This document shows positions 1 through 9,924 of a DNA stretch of 64,000 nt, piece after piece. Source of the DNA: REEB95 sp963810055 (GTDB taxonomy: Bacteria; Pseudomonadota; Alphaproteobacteria; ATCC43930; CGMCC-115725); the NCBI GenBank assembly GCA_963810055.1, contig CAWEME010000025.1, positions 1 to 64,000 of the forward strand, read 5' to 3'. The translations under genes and the position numbers were made by a program. Position 1 is the first letter of the stretch; every line of letters starts with the position of its first letter. The notes beneath the pieces are model-generated. The model had not been told where the DNA came from, did not search any database, and saw only the letters and a list, made by a program, of their open reading frames with translations.

Positions 1-1319
1 GGCTTCGTCGCGGATGTCCTGGGCGCGCTGGCGCTCGGGCCCCGGCGGCAGGATTTTCATCGCCCGGTCGGCTTGCTGGCCGGCGGTCCTGTAATTGCCG
101 TTGGCCATGCCTTCCTCGGCCAGCGCCAGCGCCGCCATGCCGAGATTGTTGCTCCGGCCATAGGCGATGGCCAGGAAATGCCAGGCGTCGGGATTGTCGC
201 CTTCGAAATGCACGGCATCGGCCAGCATGCTCAACGCCGTGGGCAGCAGCGCGGGGTTGTTGGTTTCGAGCTCGACCTGCGCCGCCTCGATGCGCAGCAG
301 CGGCGTATCGGGCTGGAGCTGCACCGCCTTCTCATAAGGCGCCACCGCCTCGTCGACGTGGCCGTTTTCGAACAGCATTTGCCCTTTCAGCTCGTAGAAA
401 TAGGGGTTGTCGGGATAATCATGGATCAATCCGTCGATGATGGCGAGCGCGTCCTTCAATTGCGGAATGCGATAGTAGGCGATGGCGCGCGCGTAGCGCG
501 CCGGCACGGAATTGTCATCGGCCTTGTATTGGGCCAGCGTGTCGCTGGGCGGGTTGAGGAAAGCGCCGAGCTTGGCCTTCATGATGTTGAAATTGGCCAC
601 CCATTGCGGCGGATCGGGTACTTTCGACCACGGCGATTGGGCGACATGCTCGCGCACATAATCGATGCGCTGCCGAGGTGAGGGGGTGGGTGCGGAGGTA
701 GGGATCCTGGCGCTGCGCCGAAAGAAATTCTTCCTGCTCCAGAATCTCGAAGAAATCCAGCAGCCCCTGGGCCGATTGATGGGTGGCGTCGAGGAATTTC
801 AAGGCCGCCTGGTCGGCCGAGGCCTCTTGCGCCACCGAGAAGGACAGGTAGGAGCGCAGGCCCACCTCCTCGCCGGCCGCCATGCCGGCGCCCATGGCAC
901 CGGGGTTGTGGCCGACGGCGCCGGCGGCCACGCCCGCCACCATGGCGATGATGCCCTTGATGGTGGCGTCGTGCATCTCTTCCTCGAAGCGCACCAGATG
1001 GCCGCCCGCGATGTGGCCGGTTTCGTGCGCCATGATGCCGATGATCTCGTTCGGCCGGTCGGCGCGCAGCAGCGTGCCGGTATTCATGAACAGGTTTTGG
1101 CCGCCGGCGACGAAGGAGTTGAGCGTCGGATCGTTGATGATGTAAATGTGGACCGCTTGGGGATCGAGCCCGGCGGCGGTGAAGATCGGCGTGGCCCAGG
1201 TGCGGATGTTGTTTTCGATCTCGGCGTCGCGGATGATATCGGGAGATTCATCGGCCACCGCGTACTGAGCCAGAGCCGCATAGGCGGCCAGCGCCAGACA
1301 GAAAACCTTGAGGGTCATG
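1..1319 (-). CDS. M48 family zinc metalloprotease with C-terminal TPR region, partial, one frameshift
   Basis: Probable periplasmic protease of the BepA/YfgC type, a family linked to outer-membrane protein quality control. From ATG 1319 there is a signal peptide, then the zinc motif HETGH near residue 98 and the downstream QEASADQAA segment that carries the third ligand in M48 enzymes. After ...RTHPLTS the frame breaks: one extra base near 672-675 shifts into a false tail that stops at 515. Removing it continues into a helical TPR-like region (…YDYPDNPYFYELKGQM-type text) that runs off the window start. A TTG at 1330 could add four residues, but ATG 1319 sits directly before the hydrophobic segment. 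The family call is firm; the break is probably a sequence error. Confidence 0.85.
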
Positions 1320-1417
1320 CGCAAGCGCAATCGTTTCGGCTCCGTTCCCTCGCGTAATCTCTGCCATGCCGAGGGGTGGCGTCAACCGGCGATTTCCCTT
1401 GGCGGTGTGCGGTTCGC

Positions 1418-2570
1418 ATGGTCCTAAAAATTTCGCAACGTGGGCGCATTCCGCCCTTCATCGTCATGGACGTGCTGCGCGACGCCAACGAGCGGGCGGC
1501 CCAGGGCAAGGACGTGCTTCATCTCGAAGTCGGCCAGCCCTCGACCGGCGCGCCCCGGGGCGTGATCGAGGCGGCGCGCGCGGCGCTCGGCCGCGAGGTG
1601 CTGGGCTATACCGATACGCTGGGCCTGCCCGCCTTGCGCGCGGCGATATCCGCGTATTACGCACAGACGCCATGGCGTGGCCGTCGACCCTGGCGCGCAT
1701 CGTCGTCACCACCGGCTCGTCGGCCGCCTTGGTTTTCGCCTTCCTCGCCGCTTTCGAGCCGGGCGACCGGGTGGCGCTGGCGGCGCCGGGTTATCCCGCC
1801 TACCGCAACATCCTGACCGCGCTCGATCTGGTCCCGGTCGAGCTGCAAGCGGGCGAGCGGGAGCGCTATCAGGTGACGCTCGATCTGCTGCGCGCGACAA
1901 GGTCAGGGCGTCGACGGCCTGATCGTGGCGAGCCCGGCCAACCCGACCGGCACCATGATCGAGGCCTCGGAATTCGCCGCGATAACGCGTTATTGCCGCG
2001 ACCGCGGCATCCGCCTGATATCGGACGAGGTCTATCACGGCATCGTCTACGGCGATGATGCCGCGACCGCGCTCGCATCCGATTCCCAGGCGGTGGTGGT
2101 CAACAGCTTCTCCAAATATTATTCCATGACCGGCTGGCGCGTCGGTTGGATGGTGGCGCCCGACGACATGCTGCGCGCGGTCGAGTGCCTGGCGCAGAAT
2201 CTTTCGGTGTCGCCGCCGTCGCTGTCGCAACATGCCGCGATCGCGGCCTTCGATTGCCGGCCGGAACTCGATGCCAATGTCCGGCGCTATGCCGAAAACC
2301 GCGCGCTTGCTGCTGAACGAGTTGCCCAAGGCCGGGCTCGAACGTTTCGCGCCGGCGCAGGGCGCGTTCTATCTCTACGCCGATGTCGCGCATCTGACCA
2401 ATGACAGCGAGGATTTCTGCCGCCGCCTGCTGCGCGAGACCGGCGTGGCGCTGACGCCCGGGACCGATTTCGATCATGCGCGCGGCCGTTCCAGCTTGCG
2501 CCTGTGCTATGCCGGATCGACGGACACGATCGCGCAAGCGGCGTCCCGGCTCAAATCCTGGCGTCCCTGA
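1418..2570 (+). pseudogene. Class I/II PLP-dependent aminotransferase, four single-base insertions
   Basis: Fold-type I aminotransferase, aspartate/aromatic branch, substrate unknown. The N-terminus from ATG 1418 reads MVLKISQRGRIPPF, with a VGQPSTGAP motif. The PLP-lysine motif NSFSKYYSMTGWRVGW lies near 2104-2150, and the C-terminus FDHARGRSSLRLCYAG carries the carboxylate-binding arginine. The frame must be shifted four times: at about 1667, at 1691, between 1894 and 1903, and at about 2307. Each break is cured by deleting one base, and the protein text between breaks is well conserved. That fits consensus errors, or very recent inactivation, better than old decay. The gene ends 12 bases from the convergent rne stop. 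Confidence 0.8.
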
Positions 2571-2581
2571 GGGGCGGCCTC

Positions 2582-5443
2582 CTAGCGTTTCCACCAGCCC
2601 TTTTTCGGATTGGCGGCAGGCCCAGAGACCTCTTGCACCGGCGGCACGTTGTGCTGGATCGGTGCGCGCTCGGCCTCTTCCCGCTTAGGCTCGGGCTCTC
2701 TTGCCGGAAGGGATCTTGTGAATGTCGGCTCCGCCGGCGGGGAAGATCTTGAGAAGGCCGGCTCGGCCGGCGGTGCGAAGCTTTGCCGCGGCGGTGGTTG
2801 GAAAGCCGGTTCCGCCGATAGATTGGCGCCGCTCGCCTGCTCGCCACCCATGGGCTCGCCGCCCATCTCGCTGCCTTGACCGCCGCCACCGCGCCGCCGC
2901 CTGCCGCCGCGCCGGCCGCGCCGCCGGCGCTTGCGCTCGCCCTCGGCTTGGGGCTGGCCGCCCTCTGGTTGCGGATATTGCGGTTGTGGCGGCATTTCGC
3001 CGTGATCGAGTGGCTGCTCCGCCGCCTCACTGCCTTCCGGGCCGGCCTCCGCGATGTAGCCCGGCTCGCCCGGCAACAGGGCGAAGCGTGGGCGCGGGGG
3101 CGGGCCGTGCGGCCGTTCCTCGCCAAAGGGACGGTGCTCGGCTGGCGGACGAGGCTCGCCATGCGGGTGGTTCTCGCCGTGACGACCTTTACCGCCGCGC
3201 CGGCCGCGCCGCCGCCGCCGCCTGCCGCCGGCTTCCTGACTTTCGCCCGCTTCATGGCCGCGTTCGCCTTCGGGGTGTCTTGCGGGATGGTGGGCGGGAT
3301 GGTGGGTTCCGTGGGCGTGCACCGGTTCGGTCTCGCGGCCAGGCGCTTGCCCGGGCTCGGCATGCTGCGGCGTCTCCGCCTCGACCTCGGCGATAATCTC
3401 TTCCTCGTCTTCCAGGGGCATGAGCGGCGGCGCCGTCGGCAGCGCCGCGATCTCGGCCGGGGTCAGTGCCCGCAGCCGTTCCAGCTTGAAGGCCGGCGGG
3501 ATCAGCGTTTCGTCGCTTTTGACGATGACGTGGAAACCGAAGCGCGCCTCGGCCTGCTGCAACGTCGCACGCTTCTGATTGAGGATATAGAGCGCGACCG
3601 CGTTCGGCACGGCGACGTTGATCTCGGCCGAACGACGGCGAACGCCTTCTTCCTCGATCGCGCGCAGCACGTGCAATGCCGTCGATTCGGTGGAACGGAT
3701 ATGGCCGGTGCCCTCGCAATAGGGGCAGGGCTGAGTCGAAGCCTCGATCAGCGAGGGCCGCAGCCGCTGCCGCGACATTTCCAGCAGCCCGAACGGGCTG
3801 ATGCGGCCCAGCTGTATGCGCGCGCGGTCGTGACGCATCGCTTCCTTGAGCCGGCGCTCGACCGCGTGCTGGTTGCGGTGATGCTCCATGTCGATGAAGT
3901 CGATGACGATGAGTCCGGCCAGATCCCTGAGCCGCAGCTGGCGCGCGATCTCGTCCGCCGCCTCGAGATTGGTCTTGTACGCGGTCTCCTCGATGTTGCG
4001 CTCGCGCGTCGAGCGGCCCGAATTGACGTCGATCGACACCAGCGCCTCGGTCGGGTTCAAGACGATGTAACCGCCCGATTTGAGCTGCACCGTGGGCGAA
4101 TGGATGGCGTCGAGCTGGCCCTCGACCTGATAGCGGTGGAACAGCGGCACGGTCGGATCGCGGTAGAGCTTCACCTTGCCGGCGTGGCTCGGCATCAGCA
4201 TCTTCATGAAAGTCTTGGCGACGTGGTAGCTGGCCTCGCCGTCGACCAGCACCTCCTCGATATCGGTCGCGTAGAGGTCGCGGATCGAGCGCTTGATAAG
4301 GGTGCCTTCCTCGTAAATCAGCGCGGGTGCGGTCGATTTGAGCGTGAGCTCCCTGATCTCGTCCCAAAGCCGGCGCAGATATTCGAAATCGCGCTTGATC
4401 TCGGGCTTGGAGCGCTCGCTGCCGGCGGTACGGACGATGACGCCCATCCCCTCGGGCAATTCAAGATCGCTCATCAGGTCCTTGAGGCGCCGCCGGTCGG
4501 CCGCGCTGGTGATCTTGCGCGATACGCCGCCGCCGCGCGGCGTGTTCGGCATCAGCACGACATAACGCCCGGCGAGCGAGATATAGGTCGTCAGCGCCGC
4601 GCCCTTGTTGCCGCGTTCCTCCTTGGTGACCTGCACCAGCATGATCTGGCGGCGCTTGATCACCTCTTGGATTTTATAGTGCCGGTGGGGCCGCCGCACC
4701 GGACGGCGCGTCTCCTCCATCTCGTCGCCGCCGACTGTCTCGACATGAACGGGCGGCTGGGGCGGTTGCGCCCCTTCGGTAGAGCCGCCATTCCCATTCC
4801 AAGGGCCTTCGCCGGGCATGGGCGGTTGCTCGCCGGAGAGAGCGGCTTGCGTGTCGCCGGGCGCATGATCGGCATGGGTATCGGCGTAGCTATCCGAATC
4901 CCCATGCTCGGCCGCGTCCGCGGACTCCGGTTCCGGTTCGGGCGGAGATTCCGCCAGGGACTCGCCAAAGGGTTCGCCGGAGAAGGGAGGGGAATCCGGC
5001 TCGTCGGGAAGCTCGGTTCCGTCGTCATGGAATTCCGGCTGCTCCATCGGCTGGCCGTGCATCTCTTCCGCCGGCGCGTCATGCGCCATGGTTTCCGGAA
5101 CCAGCTCGCCCCCGGTTTCCTCATGTTCGGCTTCACGCGCATTGGCGGCGGCTTCGGCTTCGCGGTCCGCTTCGAGCGCGGCTTCGCGGTCGGCGACCGG
5201 GATGCGGTAATAGTCGGGATGAATCTCGTTGAAGGAGAGGAAACCGTGGCGGTTTCCGCCATATTCGACAAAGGCGGCTTGGAGCGACGGCTCCACCCGC
5301 GTCACCTTGGCGAGATAGATGTTACCCTTGATCTGCTTCTTGGTTGACGTCTCGTAATCGAATTCGACGAGACGATGGCCATCGAGAACCACTACCCGGG
5401 TCTCTTCCGGGTGGGCGGCGTCGATAAGCATGCGCTTGGTCAT
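2582..5443 (-). CDS. rne: Ribonuclease E (Rne/Rng family)
   Basis: Endoribonuclease that starts mRNA decay and matures rRNA and tRNA; scaffold of the degradosome. 953 residues. The S1 RNA-binding domain (about 35-85 and 255-290) is interrupted by an acidic, proline-rich insertion of some 170 residues, a known trait of alphaproteobacterial RNase E. The catalytic DNase I-like region shows IDVNSGRST and VIDFIDM, and the zinc-link CPYCEGTG follows. The C-terminal third is arginine/glycine-rich and low in complexity, as expected for an RNA- and protein-binding tail, and it ends in NPKKGWWKR. The start ATG 5443 gives the standard MTKRMLIDA N-terminus. Confidence 0.97.
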   Translation of the reverse strand: MTKRMLIDAAHPEETRVVVLDGHRLVEFDYETSTKKQIKGNIYLAKVTRVEPSLQAAFVEYGGNRHGFLSFNEIHPDYYRIPVADREAALEADREAEAAANAREAEHEETGGELVPETMAHDAPAEEMHGQPMEQPEFHDDGTELPDEPDSPPFSGEPFGESLAESPPEPEPESADAAEHGDSDSYADTHADHAPGDTQAALSGEQPPMPGEGPWNGNGGSTEGAQPPQPPVHVETVGGDEMEETRRPVRRPHRHYKIQEVIKRRQIMLVQVTKEERGNKGAALTTYISLAGRYVVLMPNTPRGGGVSRKITSAADRRRLKDLMSDLELPEGMGVIVRTAGSERSKPEIKRDFEYLRRLWDEIRELTLKSTAPALIYEEGTLIKRSIRDLYATDIEEVLVDGEASYHVAKTFMKMLMPSHAGKVKLYRDPTVPLFHRYQVEGQLDAIHSPTVQLKSGGYIVLNPTEALVSIDVNSGRSTRERNIEETAYKTNLEAADEIARQLRLRDLAGLIVIDFIDMEHHRNQHAVERRLKEAMRHDRARIQLGRISPFGLLEMSRQRLRPSLIEASTQPCPYCEGTGHIRSTESTALHVLRAIEEEGVRRRSAEINVAVPNAVALYILNQKRATLQQAEARFGFHVIVKSDETLIPPAFKLERLRALTPAEIAALPTAPPLMPLEDEEEIIAEVEAETPQHAEPGQAPGRETEPVHAHGTHHPAHHPARHPEGERGHEAGESQEAGGRRRRRRGRRGGKGRHGENHPHGEPRPPAEHRPFGEERPHGPPPRPRFALLPGEPGYIAEAGPEGSEAAEQPLDHGEMPPQPQYPQPEGGQPQAEGERKRRRRGRRGGRRRRGGGGQGSEMGGEPMGGEQASGANLSAEPAFQPPPRQSFAPPAEPAFSRSSPPAEPTFTRSLPAREPEPKREEAERAPIQHNVPPVQEVSGPAANPKKGWWKR

Positions 5444-6008
5444 GCCGGTAAACTCCGTGGCGCGCGCATTCGCCCGCGCGAAGGACGGGCGGCGGCGTCA
5501 TGTTGGTTGAGGCGAAGCCGACGGCGCCCCCGGTCGAAAGATCGAACCGGACAAGAGCTAGAATCATATCAGGGCTCTTTTTCAGGGCTGCCGCATTCCG
5601 GCACAGGCCGGGCCAGGCTTCGGGGTTTCGTCAAACTGCGTGATCGTTAACGTCCCGGCGGGAAAGCGCGAATGCCGCGCCAAAATCGATGGGGGCATCC
5701 TCGCCTGCAATTCCGCCGCTTCGTCGCTGCCCCGGCCCCGTGCCGGAGTATGCAGACCGCAGTATTTCGCCAAGCCAGAATACAGCCCGCGGCCCCTATC
5801 CACAACCCATTCATGCGGGGCTCTGCCGCAGATTCCGGGATTGTTGGAGGCCGGGGCGCGGCATGGGTGGCCCGGAGCCGATGCGTTAAGGCCCTGAAAA
5901 GCTTGTTAACCCGGCTTGCGGCGGTCATAAAGCCGGCGCACCATGCTTTATGATAGGATCAAACGGTGCCGCGCGCCCGAGTCGCTGGCGCCGAATCCGG
6001 ACCAAGCC
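5444..6008. other. Gene-free divergent intergenic region between rne and mrcA
   Basis: About 565 bases with no credible coding sequence on either strand; the short frames here have no family features. It must hold the promoter and the (usually long) 5' leader of rne and the mrcA promoter. Many alphaproteobacteria carry an N-acetylmuramoyl-L-alanine amidase gene between rne and mrcA. None is present here and I see no relic of one. I found no convincing -35/-10 pair. Confidence 0.6.
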
Positions 6009-8519
6009 ATGACGCCGCAACCGCCGAAGAAGCCAAAACTAGCCTCGACCCTGCTGAAGGTGCTGTTCGTTTTCCTGCTGTTCGGCGGGGTGGCGGCGAC
6101 GGGACTGGTCGGGCTGACGGTGTGGTATTTCGGGCGCGAACTGCCGGATTACCGCCAGTTGGCCGATTACCAGCCGCCCATCGTCACGCGCGTCCATGCC
6201 GCCGACGGCAGGCTTTTGGCCGAATATGCCACCGAGAAGCGCATCTTCGTGCCGGTCAGCGCGATGCCGCCGCTGGTGACCCACGCTTTCGTCGCCGCCG
6301 AGGACCGCAATTTCTATACCCATTCCGGCATCGATCCGATGTCGATGGCGCGCGCCGCCTTGACCGATGTCTTCCGCCTCGGCAGCAATCGCCGGCCGGT
6401 GGGCGCCTCGACCATCACCCAACAGGTGGCCAAGAACTTTCTCCTCAACAACGAAGTCTCGATCACGCGCAAGATCAAGGAAGCCTTGATCGCCATACGC
6501 ATGGAACAGGCGTTGAGCAAGGACCGCATTCTCGAGCTTTACCTGAACGAGATCTATCTCGGCGGCGGCAGCTACGGGGTCGCGGCGGCGGCGATCGACT
6601 ATTTCGGCAAATCGCTCGACGAATTGACTGTCGAGGAGGCGGCGTTCCTGGCCGCGCTGCCCAAGGCGCCCAACAACTACAACCCGCTACGCTACCCCGA
6701 AGCCGCCAAGGAGCGGCGGGATTACGTGATCGACCGCATGCTCGATTCTGGCTATATCACCTACGATCAAGCCGAGGCCGCCAAGGCCAAGCCCATCGTC
6801 CTCCATCATCGCGACGATACGCAGACGGCGCGCGCCGATTATTTCACCGAGGAAGTGCGGCGCGAGCTTTCGGCCCGCTATGGCGACAAGATGCTCTACG
6901 AGGGCGGGCTGTCGGTTCGCACCAGCCTCGATCCGGCCTATGAGGTGCTGGCGGAAAAATCGCTGCGCGGCGCGCTCATCGCCTATGACCGGCGTCACGG
7001 CTATCGCGGGCCGATCGCGCGCATCGACATAAACGGCGATTGGCGCGCGCAGCTTGCCGCCATGGCCCCGGTGCCGGGCGCCGCCGATGTCGGTTGGATG
7101 ACCGCCGTCGTGTTGGCGGATCAGCCGGACAGCGCCGTGATCGGGCTTGCCGACGGCAGGCGCGGCAAGATTCCCCTGGATGAAATGCGCTGGGCGCGCA
7201 AGAAGCTCGGCGAGAACAGCCTCGGCCCCAGCCTGACCAAGCCCGCCGACGCGCTCAGCCCGGGCGACGTCGTGCTGGTCGAGCGGCTCAATGGCCCCTT
7301 GGCCCAGGCGGGCGATGGCAGCTACGGCCTCCGGCAGATTCCGGCAGTCTCGGGCGCGATGGTGGTGATGGATCCGCATACCGGGCGGGTTCTCGCCATG
7401 ACCGGCGGTTTCAGCTATGAGATCAGCCAGTTCGACCGCGCCACCCAGGCCAAGCGCCAGACCGGTTCGGCGATCAAACCCTTCATCTATCTTGCCGCGC
7501 TCGATCACGGCTTCACGCCTTCGACGCTGGTGCTGGATGCGCCTTTCGTGGTCGATCAGGGACCGGGATTGCCGAAGTGGAACCCCACCAACTACGAGCA
7601 TAATTTCAATGGGCCGGTGCCGCTGCGGATCGGCATGGAGGAATCCCTCAACCTGGTCACCGCCCGGGTCGGCACCACCATCGGCCTCGACGTGGTCAAG
7701 CAATATGTCGAGCGTTTCGGCATCCTCGACAACATGCCGCTGGAGAACGCGTTCATCCTAGGCGCGGGCGAAACCACGCCGCTCCGGCTCATGACCGCCT
7801 ATTCGATGCTGGTCAACGGCGGCAAGCGCATCCATCCGACATTTATCGACCGGGTGCAGGACCGCAACGGCCACACCATCTATCGCGCCGATAACCGCCC
7901 TTGCGACCAATGCAACGGCGTCGAATGGAGCGGCCAGGCGCCGCCTGAATTGCCCGACACCCGCGAGCAAATCGCCGATCCGGCCAGCGCTTATCAGATC
8001 GTCTCCCTGCTCGAAGGCGTGGTGCAACGCGGCACCGGCCGCATCGTCAGCACCGTGGGCAAGCCCTTGGCAGGCAAGACCGGCACCACCAACGATTCCA
8101 ACGATACCTGGTTCATGGGCTTTTCGCCCGACCTTGCCGCCGGCGTCTATATCGGCTTCGATCAGCCCAGAAGCCTCGGCAAGCACGAGACCGGCGCCAC
8201 GGTGTCGGCGCCGGCCTTCCGCGATTTCATGATGGCGGCGCTGAAGGACAAGCCGGCGATCCCCTTCCGCATTCCGCCCGGCATCCGCCTGGTCCGGGTC
8301 AACGCCAAGACCGGGCAACTCGCCAAGCCCGGCGACCGGAACGTGATCTACGAGGCGTTCAAGCCCGGCACCGAACCGAACGGACAGCCCAGCCAGGTGG
8401 TCAGCGGCAACGGCATCACGCTGGATCCCGGCGACGTTGTTCCCGGCATGGGCGCATCCAATACCGACGACAGCGGCCCGCAAACCGCTCCCGCGAGCGG
8501 CACCGGCGGCCTATACTGA
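6009..8519 (+). CDS. mrcA: Bifunctional penicillin-binding protein 1A (glycosyltransferase/transpeptidase)
   Basis: Class A PBP that polymerises and cross-links peptidoglycan at the outer face of the inner membrane. One N-terminal membrane anchor (about residues 12-34). The GT51 glycosyltransferase domain has EDRNFYTHSGID and ASTITQQVAKN. The transpeptidase domain has the serine motif SAIK in TGSAIKPF, the SLN motif in EESLNLVTA, and AGKTGTTND. A PBP1A-specific OB-like insert lies between the domains. The frame is open from 5943, but ATG 6009 (MTPQPPKKPK) gives the normal short cytoplasmic leader, so I prefer it. It is followed by prfB after 65 bases. Confidence 0.95.
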   Translation: MTPQPPKKPKLASTLLKVLFVFLLFGGVAATGLVGLTVWYFGRELPDYRQLADYQPPIVTRVHAADGRLLAEYATEKRIFVPVSAMPPLVTHAFVAAEDRNFYTHSGIDPMSMARAALTDVFRLGSNRRPVGASTITQQVAKNFLLNNEVSITRKIKEALIAIRMEQALSKDRILELYLNEIYLGGGSYGVAAAAIDYFGKSLDELTVEEAAFLAALPKAPNNYNPLRYPEAAKERRDYVIDRMLDSGYITYDQAEAAKAKPIVLHHRDDTQTARADYFTEEVRRELSARYGDKMLYEGGLSVRTSLDPAYEVLAEKSLRGALIAYDRRHGYRGPIARIDINGDWRAQLAAMAPVPGAADVGWMTAVVLADQPDSAVIGLADGRRGKIPLDEMRWARKKLGENSLGPSLTKPADALSPGDVVLVERLNGPLAQAGDGSYGLRQIPAVSGAMVVMDPHTGRVLAMTGGFSYEISQFDRATQAKRQTGSAIKPFIYLAALDHGFTPSTLVLDAPFVVDQGPGLPKWNPTNYEHNFNGPVPLRIGMEESLNLVTARVGTTIGLDVVKQYVERFGILDNMPLENAFILGAGETTPLRLMTAYSMLVNGGKRIHPTFIDRVQDRNGHTIYRADNRPCDQCNGVEWSGQAPPELPDTREQIADPASAYQIVSLLEGVVQRGTGRIVSTVGKPLAGKTGTTNDSNDTWFMGFSPDLAAGVYIGFDQPRSLGKHETGATVSAPAFRDFMMAALKDKPAIPFRIPPGIRLVRVNAKTGQLAKPGDRNVIYEAFKPGTEPNGQPSQVVSGNGITLDPGDVVPGMGASNTDDSGPQTAPASGTGGLY

Positions 8520-8584
8520 GCGCTCACGCGCCCCGCGTTCAATCGTTTGGATAGGGCATTGTGGCATTTGAAGAGGACTGAGGT

Positions 8585-9734
8585 ATGCGTGCCGAGATAG
8601 AGGCGATGACGGTCGAGATTCGGCGCTCCCTGGCGCTGTTGCGGAGGCATCTTTGACTGGGATAAATCCGTCCGCCGGCTCGCGGAGCTGAACCAGCTCG
8701 TCGAAACTCCCGATTTCTGGAACGATTCCGCGCGCGCGCAACAGCTTATGCGCGAGCGCACCCGCCTCGACAAAGGCATCAACGGCTACAAGCGCATCGA
8801 GCACGAACTCGATGACGCGCTGGGTTTGGCCGAACTCGCTGAAGCCGAAGGGGACAATGCCACCCTGGACGAGGCGCAGAAGGCGCTGGAGAATCTGCGC
8901 AACGAGGTCAAGGCGCGCGAACTCGAAAGCCTACTTTCTGGCGAGGCCGACGCCTACGACGCTTATCTCGAAGTCCATGCGGGGGCCGGCGGCACCGAGG
9001 CGCAGGACTGGGCCGAGATGCTGTTGCGCATGTACATACGCTGGGCCGAACAGCACGGTCACAAGATCGAATGGATCGAGGAAAGCGCGGGCGAGGGCGC
9101 CGGAATCAAATCGGCCACCATCAAGGTGATGGGGGAGAATGCTTATGGCTGGCTCAAGACCGAGAGCGGCGTTCACCGCCTGGTGCGCATCTCGCCCTTC
9201 GACGCCAATGCCCGGCGGCAGACCAGTTTCGCCTCGGTCTGGGTCTATCCGGTGGTGGATGACAAGATCGAGGTCGAGATCCAGGACAAGTATCTGCGTG
9301 TCGACACCTATCGCTCGTCGGGGGCGGGGGGCCAGCACGTCAACAAGACCGACAGCGCCGTGCGCATGACCTACCAGCTTCCGGGCAGCGATCCCGTGGT
9401 GGTGGCTTGCCAGAGCGAGCGCTCGCAACACCAGAATCGCGCCAAGGCCACGGCCATGCTCAAGGCGCGGCTTTACGAGATCGAGTTGCAGAAACGAGAG
9501 GCGCAAACCGCCGCCATGAACGCCACCAAAACCGATATCGGCTGGGGGCACCAGATCCGCTCCTATGTGCTTCAGCCCTATCAGATGGTCAAAGACCTGC
9601 GCACCGGGGTCGAAACCGGCAATCCCGGCGCGGTGCTCGATGGCGGTCTCGACCGCTTCCTCGAAGCCTCGCTCGCCGCCCGCATCAAGGGCGCCGATGC
9701 CGCCATCAACAAAAAAGAAGCCAAGGCGGAATAA
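8585..9734 (+). CDS. prfB: Peptide chain release factor 2, with programmed +1 frameshift
   Basis: Recognises UGA and UAA and triggers peptide release. The first 23 codons from ATG 8585 end in CTT followed by in-frame TGA (8654-8656). A +1 slip at CTT-TGA-C continues in the frame that starts with GAC at 8655 and runs to 9734, giving about 382 residues. Family motifs are present in the main frame: GAGGTEAQDW, the peptidyl-tRNA hydrolysis loop GGQHVNKTDSAVRMTY, and the C-terminal domain. A simple ORF caller would start at an internal ATG near 8748 and lose the first domain. Confidence 0.95.
8642..8657 (+). promoter_or_regulatory. prfB programmed frameshift signal
   Basis: CGGAGG (8642-8647) is a Shine-Dalgarno-like stimulator, followed by a 3-base spacer, then slippery CTT (8651-8653), stop TGA (8654-8656) and C (8657). 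This is the classical autoregulatory arrangement: when RF2 is scarce the ribosome pauses at UGA and slips +1 to make more RF2. Confidence 0.93.
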
Positions 9735-9788
9735 ACACCGCAGCCTTACCGGCAATCCTCCGGACGGCGCCTTCTTCGCTAATGTTTT

Positions 9789-9803
9789 GCGCCCTCAGGG
9801 CGC
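9789..9803. terminator. Short GC hairpin downstream of prfB
   Basis: Perfect 6-bp stem GCGCCC/GGGCGC with a TCA loop, 55 bases after the prfB stop. No U-tract follows on the plus strand, so it is at best a weak or factor-assisted terminator. Confidence 0.3.
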
Positions 9804-9827
9804 GCACCGAACCAGATCCGTTAGCAA

Positions 9828-9883
9828 TTACTTAACCATAGAGCCGTGTAAGCGGTTGCTTAACCGTTGTGCTGTGTAATCGG
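9828..9883 (+). repeat. Two tandem 28-bp imperfect direct repeats upstream of the PhnD-like gene
   Basis: Copies at 9828-9855 and 9856-9883 share TT-R-CTTAACC, eight variable bases, GTGTAA, one variable base and CGG. They end about 40 bases before the start codon at 9925, where a regulator could bind. TTAG-N7-TTAAC at 9821-9836 also resembles a CtrA box with one mismatch. The function is unproven. Confidence 0.6.
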
Positions 9884-9924
9884 CTCCGACCGTCGCCCCT
9901 GTTCACTTTTGCCCCGAAAATCCC

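Noticed and set aside
2876..5347. 823-codon open frame on the plus strand
   Set aside because: It lies fully antisense to rne, is Arg/Ala-rich with no family features, and is a by-product of high GC at third codon positions.
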